DNA of 64,000 nt from Angiostrongylus vasorum. Its lineage: Eukaryota; Nematoda; Chromadorea; Rhabditida; Metastrongylidae. This document shows positions 23,080 to 34,800 of this stretch, in pieces. Within the stretch, counting starts at the first letter, position 1. Each line of letters begins with the position of its first letter. A program made the translations under genes and the position numbers. The notes under the pieces are model-generated. The model was not told the origin of the DNA. It was given only the letters and a program-made list of their open reading frames with translations, and did no database searches. The stretch covers positions 1,482,835 through 1,546,834 of the forward strand of contig JADANN010000450.1 in the NCBI GenBank assembly GCA_018806985.1, written 5' to 3'.

Positions 23080-23450
23080 TTGGTCTTAATGCTGCCGATG
23101 TAGATCTTTCTTCAAAGCTGTTCTACAACCGCCATTTATTACTAGCCGTGTTGAGCATATTGCAGTAGAATCAAGCTTTACTTTCCCTCTCTTCTCAAGC
23201 AACTCCGTGCTGGCAATGGAGATGCGATCTGATTTCTTTTCTCGAGCAACGAAGTAAATTTGGCAAAAACTTCTGAGTCCTTCGAAAAAGCAGCTGGTAT
23301 CTTCGAACGAGCCTGATTTAACCTGCCAGTCACGTCTGGATGGGATTTTGTTCGCAACGTTTCCAACATAGACACCTAGATTTTCTCTTCCTGGTCGATA
23401 ACATGAATTCTCTTTCAGATTCTGCTGGGTCGAATCTTTGGACAATGGAC
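23080..23450 (-). mobile_element. LINE2 fragment: endonuclease-RT linker
   Basis: The minus-strand frame has L-L-E-K-R-G-K-V-K-L-D and L-V-I-N-G-G-C-R-T-A-L-K-K-D-L. I recognise this as the linker between endonuclease and RT in nematode RTE-like proteins. The fragment is out of order relative to 22325-22525 on the same strand, so the two are separate insertions or rearranged. Confidence 0.5.
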
Positions 23451-23705
23451 AGGACTATGAACTTTCACGAAGGAAATCGTATATTTAGGTCAGTGAATTC
23501 AATAACGTCGCTTAAAGGCTTTCTGAGCGTTTCATGATCAGTCTATGTTCTCTCGTGAAGTGTTTTTCCAGAAATTTGCAGAAACAATCTACGTGGGACT
23601 AAACAAAACAAAGCTACTGACGTATACACTTCAACTCATAATAGTTGTGAAATATTATTAAAAAAATTTGAAGAAACATGTTGCTTCGCAAATTTATTGG
23701 TTCTT

Positions 23706-24095
23706 TATCCTCCCAACAGTTCACCGCCTCATCATGACTGTGAGGTGTTCTTGGGTGTCGGACTGCGATGTACAGCGGGGGAATTCGTCCCCTTCAGCAG
23801 GGTCTCCCAAGCTGAGATGGGGGTCCGGCGTTTCCATCAGGAAGCCTGGCTAAGAGTAAACCAATACCAGTATCCACCACCGTCTTGGTATCAAAGTCGT
23901 ATGGTGGTAAATCTCTCTGATCCACAAGGGCTGCGACTGCCTGTCGTGGTGACGACCTAGGGCAGACTTTGGCCAGGCTGTCCCTCGGGACTCCAGGGAA
24001 CCAGAGTGGCTCAACCAGCAAATCTCCGAAAAATGGCGATTATGCTGGGGACCGCACAACTAGTGAGGACGTGCCATTCAAGTATCAAGTATCAA
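23706..24095 (+). repeat. R3 repeat, copy 4, with heptamer tail
   Basis: From TCCCAACAGTTCACCGCCTC to the tail AAGTATCAAGTATCAAGTAA, where three tandem AAGTATC-type units are visible. Confidence 0.8.
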
Positions 24096-24099
24096 GTAA

Positions 24100-25520
24100 G
24101 TTACAAGGAATACCGGTTGTAGACAATGTAGTTCACGGCGGTATTTATTCGTTTCTCGATGAAACTTACCGTTGTGTTGGAATAATGAGGATTCAATAGA
24201 AAATGATGCTACTTTTTATAAAGAATTGAGGAGTAGTGAGGGAGGATTTCCATGGCTACGGAGGCGAGTAGTTAAAAAAGTTATACGGCGGAAAATGGTG
24301 AGAGGAGTTGGCATTGCCAAACTAGTAAACAATGAAGAAAATCGACACATCAAACCACGCAATGACATTGTTGCTTATACGACAAAAATGCTGAGCTTGC
24401 TTGCTATTTCCATCACGTAGGTCGGATTGTTGAGTGAAGTCGTCCACGTTCCTATGGAGAAATATTGCTTCTGCTTTGCAGTCTGCTTATCCTGTTCGTC
24501 TAGAAAGAGAACAACTAATGTTATTGTTGGCTCAAAAAATTTCTTGTACACCTTTCACATGAAATCAACCACTTTACTCGACGAACAGCGCGAGTTGCGT
24601 ATGATAAGTTTTGATAAGCAAGTTGTAGCACGTAAGCACATGGTGAAGAAAACAACAAGACGTTATCAAATGCTGGGTATTTAAAGAGTTGCGAGTTAGA
24701 CCTTTCACCATTCTCTCGCATCCTTCACAATAATCTCTGCATCCTCGCATACAAAGGTGGGTTTATCATTTCCTAAAGTGTGTCAGAGCACCGCTATTCT
24801 TGCGGACTTTTGAGTTGGTGTGGAACAGTGGCTGTGATTTCTACCAGTATAAAAAACCTAGTCATTGTGATTTAGGACTTCTACTCTCCGCAAATTTTCA
24901 GATGACGAGCCGGCGTCTACTGAGCGTCTACTTCTTGATCACTTTTCCTAGTCGTTTGTTCAGTCGCATTGAAGTATATCCCCTCATGTCTTGAAGAGCT
25001 AGAGAGATCTGTTTTTCGGAAATTTATATTTCTGACAAAATTGTTTGCTATCTGAGTGGAACAATTACAACTATCATACTATTCTCTGCTAACACTACTT
25101 TTCTTTGTTGTTGAACACTTTAGTTCAAATAAACTGTTGGAAATAAAGCAGTGCTGCATCCAGACCCTTAAAGTAACTTCTCATACCGAGAGAGTTGTTA
25201 ATGGTGCTAAATTTCATTATGAAGTGCAGACTTGTTGATTTCGCTAAATAAGACAGTTGAGACGAAGGCCCACGTACTACGTCCGGACATGCGGACAGGA
25301 GTGGCCTAGCGACACCTCTCACTACTGTCGTGGAAGTGAAGTCCAATTAAAATTGCACTCTAATCAGCATTAAGCTGCTTTTTTTTCAGAAAAAAGCAGG
25401 CAGACATGAGGTGGTGCACTCCATCGCTGTAATGCATTAGGTGCTAAAGACTCTAAATCGCTATTCGTTTCAAGAAAAGCAATGCAAGGTCATCTGGACT
25501 TTTTCCAGACGTACAAACGA
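24100..25520. other. Repeat-poor stretch without a supported gene
   Basis: Short open frames occur on both strands but none has flanking splice signals plus a recognisable domain. I see nothing in it that I can name. Confidence 0.35.
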
Positions 25521-25521
25521 T

Positions 25522-25795
25522 AAACGATAAAGCTCTCTATGTTAATCAAGCACTGAGGGATGCACCATGCACTCGACTTCATTAAGCGTCGTTAGAGGTA
25601 ATTGAAGGCATCCTCGTCTGTACAATGACTCATGGTTGCCTATCGATGCATCGAGTCAGTGCTGCTATCATTCCAGACAAGTCTGGTACCAATTTTGCGA
25701 CCCCAGACGGATGGAAGGTTTCGTGAGCTTGGGTCGCGGGGGATCGATCCCATGTGTATTGCGGGGCGCCTCTAACCACTACGCTTTCATAGTGG
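25522..25795 (-). repeat. S1 SINE copy
   Basis: Minus-strand copy: AAGCTCTCTATGTTAATCAAG tail, CCAGACAAGTCTGGTACC middle, GGGGATCGATCCC box B-like segment at the head. Confidence 0.7.
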
Positions 25796-26467
25796 TTATA
25801 GAATCTGAAGCTCGATTAAAAAACATACTTTCTACTACACTCAGTGTTATCCATGAACAATAAATGATATGAGGAAGTGTGTTTATACTTAGGATAAGCA
25901 AGTAGATTTCAGGAAGGATAGTACCATTTGCTAATGTAATCGCACAAAATGCAATCATCATCAACTCAATCTTCGGCGACTGGGTAAGCCTCGCACAAAA
26001 AATTTGTCTAAGATTAAAAGTCATTCCTTGTGTGCTGATCTAAGGAGTTCGCATCGAACCTAAAAACTCGCAGTGAAACGTTTTCGCTTTCTTCATAGTA
26101 CCGTTGGTCCGAGTTGATGCTCCGCAGTTTATCGTTGTCCTTCCTAGCGGCATTTAATCGAAACCGATAGAGGGAGTACCGGTTGGATGGGGATCTTCAA
26201 TCGGCGGCGCCCTTTTATACAAGACGATTGTTGATCGACTGTGGCCATCAAATGTGATCTCCATCCGACGGTGAATTCGTCGTGTAGCTGTCTGATGCAT
26301 TTGTATTTTAACTGCTTCAGCTTTCCGGAGAATCATAGAAATTCACAAAGGATGCTTTGGAGATGCAGCTCTTTTCCATTTCCTCTATCAACACGTCTAT
26401 AATATAGCACTAGGTGGCCCGGAAATCGTTGTGGGATTTCAACCAGTATTTTCGCAATGGTTACGGA

Positions 26468-26645
26468 AGGGGCGCGTGTAGCGTAGTGGTCGGTGTCCAC
26501 CTGGAATACACATGGGATCGATCCACGCGCCCATGCTCACCAAGCCTTCCATCCCTCCGGAGTCGGCGGATTGGTATCAGTTTTGTCTGAGAGAATAGTA
26601 GCAGTGGCTCAATACTGCAGGTCATCGTCGATGCGGATAGCTTTA
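26468..26645 (+). repeat. S1 SINE copy, plus orientation, tRNA-like head
   Basis: It starts GGGCGCGTGTAGCGTAGTGG, which fits a pol III box A pattern. A box B-like GGGATCGATCC follows about 35 bp later. The body then runs CACCAAGCCTTCCATCCC. It is truncated before the usual 3' end. Confidence 0.7.
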
Positions 26646-26749
26646 TCCTTTTTTATTTCTTATTTTCAAAATGGTATATATCAGCTCAGAATAAGCTTTG
26701 GTCGCAGTTAAACCCATTGAAATGTATAACACATTCTGCCAACGAGAAA

Positions 26750-27780
26750 CAAGTATATTCATTTGGTTGTACAAAATTCTGAATTTCTGCAAGCTATGGT
26801 GCCGTTGAAGACACCTTCGGCGTCGCCTTGGTTTCTAAAGCATTCCTCGCACTAGAAGCTGATGAAATGCATGAAGAAGTGGTACTCGGTAGGCGAGAGG
26901 TCTGGCAATTATGGTGAATGAGGCATAGCTTCGTAGCTCAACGTGCTGAGGTTTTGTAATGTCGGTAATGAGACGTCGGTAGAGAGTGCGAGTGAGATTC
27001 ATCGTACAGGGATTGATTCCCTTCCGCTGAGCAATGAGGAGCGCATGTGTTGAAGCTTCTGGTGCATTTCCTCGATTTACGGGACATTGTTCATCAGCGT
27101 AACCGTTCCACCTATATTCAGGAAGATGTGATGGATTAACGACTCCGTCTTTGGGAGTTGCTTCGGAGCTCCATCGCAGTCCATAAACTGAGTGTGTCAT
27201 CATCGGTTGTCAAAAAGAAGCTTTATTTCTCGTCCACAATACGGTTGAGAAAAGAGTCGCTCTGGTGTCACAGAAGAAAGCTCGGTGATTCCTCAAAAGC
27301 AACTTCATTGATTGATGATGCTAAACTCACGTCAGCTCCACAATGGCAGTTCCTAAGAATAGTTATACTTTATCGATTATTTATGCTTAGGCTTACAAAT
27401 AGTCGCTCTGGAAGGGATTGTCATTCAGCATCCAATTCGTACGGCACCCATTTGGCTATCTTCTTTGGTTTTCTAATGTTCTTTACATACTCTGAAACAC
27501 TTTAGAGGGCAATACAGGGTTTTTTGTGTTCTCAAAGAATGGAGCATATTTTTTGTTCCCAACAAGGTCTTCAGTTGTTCGTCATCAATAGTGGAAAGGC
27601 ATCTATGGATGTCCCCACATTGAATGAATTCGCGACGACGAAATTTCCCAAACCAACTTTTCACTGTGCGCCGACATTTCTTTGGTCCCTCTCCTTATTA
27701 ATGGTTCGAGCCATTTGCGCTGCACTACATCTGATTTTTGAATTTTTTTGCCGGAACTGATGTTTTGGGATCTGCAATTC
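26750..27780 (-). pseudogene. Mariner-like transposase, heavily decayed
   Basis: Two minus-strand segments lie in the right order for a mariner transposase. The N-terminal part at 27780-27470 shows T-V-K-S-W-F-G-K-F-R-R-R-E-F and the S-T-I-D-D-E-Q-L-K-T-L-L segment, the helix-turn-helix region of mariner proteins. The C-terminal part at 27330-26750 retains, in a broken frame, remnants resembling the H-D-N-A-R-P-H and S-P-Y-S-P-D blocks. A frameshift precedes the K-S-W-F segment. No catalytic triad can be read intact. Total length of about 1 kb fits the family. Terminal inverted repeats are not recognisable. The N-terminal identification is firmer than the C-terminal one. Confidence 0.5.
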
Positions 27781-27899
27781 TAACCTTTAAAATTTACCAG
27801 GAACAGAATCTATGTTATAATTCAATTATACGCAGCGAGTGTGCATTAAATTAGCCATGTATATTCATGCTGCTCATGCGCTAATGTACAGCCTTGTAA

Positions 27900-30895
27900 A
27901 GGAAAACTATTGCTAAGACATCACCTATATCACCTGTCGTCCCGTTGATGGTCGAGTGACCCGAGCGGGCGCCAATAAATCTTCCATTTTTCCCTGTCGG
28001 GTGCAAGAGTAGCCCAGTGGGTTGTGCTCGCTCTAGGGACCCGTTGAGTACCATACCCTTCTTGTTGTCTTTTCGTGAAGAACTCTGACTATATGGTCCG
28101 TGGTCTCTTTGCAGTGCGTTTAACATCCCAAGGAATCCAGTCACTAACGGCTGTTGTCCATCGGTTGTCGTTCATACGCGTTACATGTCCCTGCCCACCT
28201 TATCTTCGACTGTTTGGCGTTCAAGAAGGCATCTTTGATTTCTTTGATCGCTGACGCAAGTCGGAGGTTCGGATCCCTTCCCTTACTTGTGTGAAACGGA
28301 ATACTCCTACCATCATCCTTTCGACTGTGCGTTCATTAAGGATGAGTGATCTTTCAACCTGCTTACGCAGTGACCAGGTTTTTGACCCATACGTTAGGGC
28401 AGGAAGTACCGTTGAGTCGAAAAGGTGGGCACGGAGTCGGGTGTTCTTTGTTCTCTTCACTGCATCCCCTGATGCTCTTAAAAAGCTCTCCAAGCCGCTA
28501 GTTTCGTTCTCCTCAACTCTGGAGCTAAGTCGCTCAACATGTTGAATTTCCCGAAGTAGATAGATATAACTGAAGCATTCGGAGATATTCGTTTCGTTGA
28601 ACGTGAATGGGGCATACGAAACCAATCCGTTCCTCATGAACGTCGTTTTTGTGAGATTTCTTCGAAGACCAATCTTTCTACAGTCTTTATCAAAGTAGGC
28701 AAGCACTCCTTCCACATGGCTAATGTTTAATTTTATAACAACGATGTCATCAGCAAAGCGAAAATGATGTAACTGCCGACAATCGACTTTCACTGCCATA
28801 TTATCCCATTCCAATGTTCGCATGACGTTCTCGAGGATGACAGTACGCAATTTTGGCGAGATTCAATCGTCTTGCCTATCTCCTCTTTTGACGTCGCTGT
28901 CAACATCGTTGTCCAATGGTGATATCATGGTTGTCAAATTTTTATACAGTTCACGAAGAATCTTTATGTACTGGATAGAGATTGACTGCTTAACTTTGAG
29001 CTGAGTCAGAAACCTTTTTTAAATCAATGGAAGTCAGACAGTGCTTTCTTTTGCACTCTTGCGATACTTCAATGAGTCTTGCTATCGGTGGATGTGGTCT
29101 ATCGTACTGAATCCTTTTCGAAACCCTGCTTGCTCACATCGCTGTCCTTCGTCCCAAGGAGATTGGGCGATAGTTCCCGATACCGTGGAGATCACTCTTC
29201 TTGAACAATAGCACGGTCTTGCTGGTCTTCCATTGAGTAGGAACCTTGCACTCAGACAGGTAACGTGTGAAGAGCCGACGCAGTGTGTTCACGAGGACAG
29301 GCGGAATGTTCTTTAGGTGTTCAGAACTTATCCTCTCCCGACCTAGCGCTGTTCGATTTTCCATCGGCGAAATGGCATGTCGGATTTCGGAACGGTGAGC
29401 CGATGCAATGACGTATCCATCCTCCTTTACTTCATGTGACGGAAGGTGGACGTGGCTATCGAAGGGATCTGAGTAGTATTCGTGAATGATTTTCTCCGTT
29501 GCCTTTCTGGATGCTGTAACTGTTCCGTCTAGGCGTCGGAATGCAATCATCTTGGTCTTGTAATTGGCGAAGTTTCGGTGGGTTTGCGAATGTTTTTCCC
29601 AGCTTCTGTAGCTTCGACCATTACTGTTGCTCTTCTCTCTTTAAGATATCCTTTTATCGCCTGTCTGCACTGTTTTGCAAGTTCGGACGTTAGTTCGCAG
29701 TTGCCTGCAGCTCGTGGGATTCTACGCTGGCGCATCAGCTCGCGTGTTTGTGGAGACAGACGTCTCTTGGTGACTTTCCAACTCTCAGCTTTCATAGCGC
29801 TAACGTGAAGATGTTGAATGAGCCGATCGTATTCTTCGCCGATATTATCGAAAACGGCAGCTTCCCAACAACCAACCAATCAATTGAATAAGTCCCAGTT
29901 TATGATAGTTTTGAGATTTCGTTTTTTGAATTTAGCGACTTTTTTTCTCCTTTACGTTAAAAGTGAGATCTTGCGTGAAGGAAGCGGTGGACTGATCCAG
30001 TGTAGAATTTTTGAGAAAACTGCAACATCGGTTGGTCAAAACCTTCAATTTACTACAACGTGACCTATTTCGTCAAGGTGCTCTGCACTGGGAGGCTTCC
30101 TCGTTCAGCGTTGAGGTTGAGCCTTCTCGAATGAGTTACCGTGAATGGCTTTGGTCGACGTGATAAACTCAGACAGCCGCTCACCTTGCTCATTCCATCC
30201 TATTCTGTGGGTCCCAATGCGCCGTTCTCCAGACGTTCTTATTGGTCCAATCTTGGCGTTAAAATCTCCACTGATGACCTTGAAGAAGGTACGGTCTTCT
30301 TTGTAGAACTTGTCCAACCCCATATAGTTTCGAGTTTTACTTCGTCGTAATTTAGTGTCGACGCATAAACGAAGAAGATCGTCAAAGCCGGAATTGTTGC
30401 ACATCTTTTTAATCGTAAACGTCCGATTTGGGTTGTTAGTTGTTCGAATGAATCAGTGTTCATGGACAAACTCGTGTTGACGAGAACGCCGACGCCGCCG
30501 ACTCCTCTACCGTCTCATGTTCCGAGGAACGGTTCTTCTCCGGTGTCATAGACTGCGTTGAAAGTGTGGCCTCTTCTCGTCTCGGCCAGGCCAGTGACGT
30601 CGTACCTCATCCTTCTTGCATGCATGATCAAGTTTCCTATCGAGTACTCAAATACAAGTGTGCGTCCATTGTAGATACAGATCGTCACCTTAGTCCTTTG
30701 CGATTTAGACTGCCTAGAATGGCGCCCAAATTTTAGTAGGCTTTCCGTACCCGTCCTGTCCAACCTGCCAAATGGGGGGTCCTTCAAAGGCAGGGAAATA
30801 GGGACCGTTTATTTTATTTTATTCAACGTTTGGTACTCACCTACAACATGCTGAGGTCTGAACGTGGAGGGTGGTTGCACCCACGGTAGCTTGCA
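27900..30895 (-). mobile_element. RTE-type LINE, copy C, near full length
   Basis: A minus-strand copy with 5' leader remnants near 30790-30895, endonuclease 30700-30070 (GDFNAKIG near 30265), linker 29879-29550, RT fingers 29550-29140 and RT palm with F-A-D-D-I-V-V-I-K near 28760. The C-terminal thumb and tail run to about 27900. The palm block (28850-28221) is the longest unbroken frame. Between 28850 and 29130 the R-Q-G-D-T segment is damaged, and several frame changes make the ORF non-functional. The 3' end carries two imperfect TATCACC units in plus orientation, the tail repeat seen in copies D and E. Confidence 0.85.
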
Positions 30896-30904
30896 CCCTA
30901 GAGT

Positions 30905-31015
30905 AAGACCAGTACCGCGCTCACCACCACACCATGCGGGTCCTTCGTTTCGCCTGTCTCTCAGCTAGTTCTATTGATCATTTGCCATCAGCAATCACCC
31001 GTCATCAGGATTAAA
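30905..31015 (+). repeat. R1 repeat fragment
   Basis: CACCACACCATGCGGGTCCT through TCAGCAATCACCCGTCA, immediately beside the truncated 5' end of RTE copy C. Confidence 0.6.
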
Positions 31016-31800
31016 AACTCAGTTAGATACTTGGATGAGCAGTCTTCACGCTTTTTGCTAGTCCCAGCATGGTTTCATTTGATCGAATTTAGCTAGTTGT
31101 GCAATCTTTTTCCTTCTGGACTCCGGAAAATACCGTTCCTTATCGTATCTAAAATGAGCGGTATCCTCTCTATTCATATTAATCGAAAGAGGTTTTGCTG
31201 CTCACCAATTTTTACAAGACGAGCACGTTCCTGATATGGTTTAACTCCTAGATTCTGGGATAAAAGCTTCATCGTTCTTATTTCAGTTCTTATTTTATTC
31301 TAACGGTAAGAACGGCCTGACATGCATTGATATTCCATAACTGGAAATAATTTTGCGCCTCTGTGAGGCATAAACTGTCGGTTGAAAGTAGTGATTTTTT
31401 ATAGGACATAAACATTTAAGAGGTCGCCAACTTCTTTCATCAAGGGTAGGATCAAAGATGAAAGGCAGCTTTCACACACCGTTAGCTATTTCCTAATGAA
31501 CGATTTTCTTTGCATGTTATGGAACGACCAGCAGCTAGTAAGGTCAGTTAGAATGAGTATCCTTGAGGGTTCATAGGAACAACATACCCTTGATGCTTTC
31601 CGAAATAGCTCAACTTTTTTGATTTCGATTGTATGTCAGACCGAAATCACTAGGAGAACGTGATCCAAGTGCCATGACTTTTAGTACTGGTGAGTGAATA
31701 GTGGTGTTCGCGTGCAACTAAAAAACAACGACGACATTGCATTCACACTAAGGAAGCCAACCCAATTTATAGCGAATCTGAAACCATCGGATATCATCTT
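31016..31800. other. AT-rich stretch upstream of the PDZ gene
   Basis: No exon or repeat that I can support. If the ATG at about 31819 is the true start of the PDZ gene, its promoter or trans-splice site would lie here. Confidence 0.3.
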
Positions 31801-31818
31801 TTACTTTGGAGCAACATT

Positions 31819-34800
31819 TTATGCCCTCAAGCGGCGTGGTAGAACGAAGAATCGAGGTAGTTTGCAACAATAACTGTAATGATTTCAGATTGGGCAAAAC
31901 GGCATCGAAAGAGGGAAGGATAACACCACGTACACAGTGAGTTCCTAACTTCTTTCACGATACATCTATGACAGAAGCAGATTTTTTGCTTAGAAATATC
32001 TGTTTATCACCCATGGAGCCGCTGCTGCTACTTCTGGGGTTGTCGTGTTCTCTATCAATGTTCGAGTCGAATGAATGCTGGTCGAGTCGAGAAGTCTCCC
32101 TCGATTCCCGTGCTAGAGAGTTCCCAGTTGGACTACTGAGTGAGGTGTTACCAAACAAGTCTGCTAGCAATTTGCCAACCCCGTAGAAATGATAGGCTTG
32201 GTAAGCCCGGGACGGAGTTCAACCAGAACAGTGCCCGTGACGAACGACATCACCACCACTACGCTCCTGCTCGCTGCAAAATACACATTTTTGCCATTTT
32301 ACGTCGATTTTGATAGTTTATTGATTGATATTGCAACGACATTTATGTAAAAAAAAGGTCTTTCCATATGATTATAAAAGAAGGTTCTCATAACGTTTAT
32401 CATCTACATTTGAATAGTTCTCTAATTTCAAAATGTGGAGAAATAAATCACTGACGTGACGAGTGTAAATTAATCACTCAAGGTGGTTCACCGCCGACTG
32501 CCGTTGTCTATGTTTCACTGTTCTTCCAATTTTTCTCCAACGAGAACAAAATCTGTACCTTTCGAAGAGCACTACTGCTCACCTGTTGTTAATACATTGC
32601 AAGTTGAATGATTTGCAGTGTCTTTGAGAAACATATTCAGATTTAAACCTTAATAGGGATGCATTACAGAAAAAAAGCACCATGTGAAAGCCGCGATGAG
32701 CCTTCAGACATTCCAAAAGAGTATTGTGATACATATATTGTTCGAAAGCCTATGGGAGCCCGACTGCATAAAAGTGACTGTCGAGTAAGTTGGATACTTA
32801 AGAGAAGTATCATAAATTTAAGAACTGTATACACGGGTCATAGCCTGTGTTCACGGAGCATCGTGCAGGGCTCAGCAAATATCCTACCCAAATGGTGTGT
32901 TGCTGGTTTGACAAGATTTTCTCTGGATTCCTGAGACACTCGTGCCATGATACACTCTGGTTATCACCATAAGCAATCGGTTGCTATCTGCCGACTAGGT
33001 ATACTTCAGTACACTGACGATTCTTTGCATTGTTTTACTCCTCTCTGGCTTTCTACAAGCACATCTCAAATTCCTGCACTTTGGGTAACTCAGTCGAAGA
33101 AATGAACTTCCGTTGGGCATTATAATTCGATACATAAAAAACCCCTATGTAGTCACTCCGATGTTGTAAACCACTGGTGAAAATTTTATGTAAACAAGAA
33201 GTCAAAAAACGAGAAAGTGACAGGACATTTCCAATTGCAAGAGAAACAAGAAAACTAGTACTACTGAAGATATTACAATCAGTTCACTCACATCGACGGC
33301 AACTCAGCGCTGATTGGAAAGATTTTTTGTTGGCGACGTCATTGTCGCATTGGATGGCCAGATTATTAAGAATATTGATGAACTGTTCCAGAAACTGAGA
33401 GAACCTACACAGGTACGGCAATGTGGTTTATTCGAAGGAAAGGGATGAATCGCAGCTTACAATACATCCGATATGAGCTGTGGGCTATGTGAAAATAAAG
33501 TTAGTGTAACAGTCCAAAGGAAAGACATAGTCTAATAAAATCAGAATCTTAGTACTATTTAATGATCACAAATAAATGAAGTTGAAAATTAGAACGATCA
33601 TCTGCAGATATCCAGCATCTTGAGCTATCTTTGGCGATCATAAATAACTAGGACTTCGACCAATTTCATCCAGGAATTAGCCAAGATAAACAAATCCAAA
33701 GTCTCAGTTTCCTCTTCAAATCTGATTTTAGAAAGTTGCTGTAAAAATTAGACATGGAATGTGGTCATGGTGTCAGCATCGATGTACGACACTGGAACGA
33801 ATTCAGATGGATAAAGATACCGAGAAGGTTACCGGAAGACCGATTGATCTTTATTATGTGAGAAAAACAGCCTTAATTTTTTGTGGATCTCAAAAGGTTT
33901 TGCACGAGAAAAAAAAGCATGGGACGAAAGAAAAGCCAAGACAAATAATTGTCAAGTCGGTCTAAATTTTTTATGATTACTAAGAAGAGTGACTGTCTGG
34001 GATTAGTCAGTTTATGTGGTTTCTTAGGGTGAAGTAATTAAGGTATACCACTCCGTGCATTGTAGATAGTGATTCAAATGTGTAGCGCTCCTGAATCATC
34101 AAACGTTCAATTGGGTCTACATGTGAAATATGACGCAAGGGAACGATTACAGGTTGGGCTATAATTTTTTCACTAGGCGTGAATTGTTGACAACGTCACT
34201 AATCGAAAACAGCAAACTATGAGGCAAAGAAATCGTATCAATTACGTGAGGTTGTCTTCAAAAATGATTGTTATGGAAACTATGAACAACTGCAATAAAG
34301 CTCATAAGGGATAAATCTCCCGGCGTTGATCAATCCCTAGGGACGCAACATGCATTTAACTTCATTAAGAACCGCTGGATGTGATTGAATGCATATCTGG
34401 CCTTTACAATAACTCGTGGTGGCCTACCAATGTATGAGCCACTGCTGCTATCCTCCCAGATAAGTCTGGTACCAATTTGCCGACCCTGGAGGGATGGAAG
34501 ACTTGGTGAACCACAAGAAGGGGGGATCGATTGTATTCCGGGGCTCCTCCGATCACTAGGTTGCAGGCGCCTCCGGTCTCTGGGTTACAGGCACCCTAAA
34601 CTGCAATAACTAAAGGGTAGTGCTGCGCTGGGTGCTCAGTTCAGTTCTTTATATATACGCCATAAATTCGACTCCCTTTGTGGCATCGTAAAGTTAGTTG
34701 AATACTCATTTGGCCTATACAATGACTTTCTGTAGTTTATCCCTGTACAAAGTAGGTGTTTTCATCCTCCCAGACAAGTCTGATACTAATTTGCAAACCC

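Noticed and set aside
32659..32934. 91-codon plus-strand frame as an exon of the PDZ gene
   Set aside because: No phased splice sites and no domain pattern connect it to the exons at 33283 onward.
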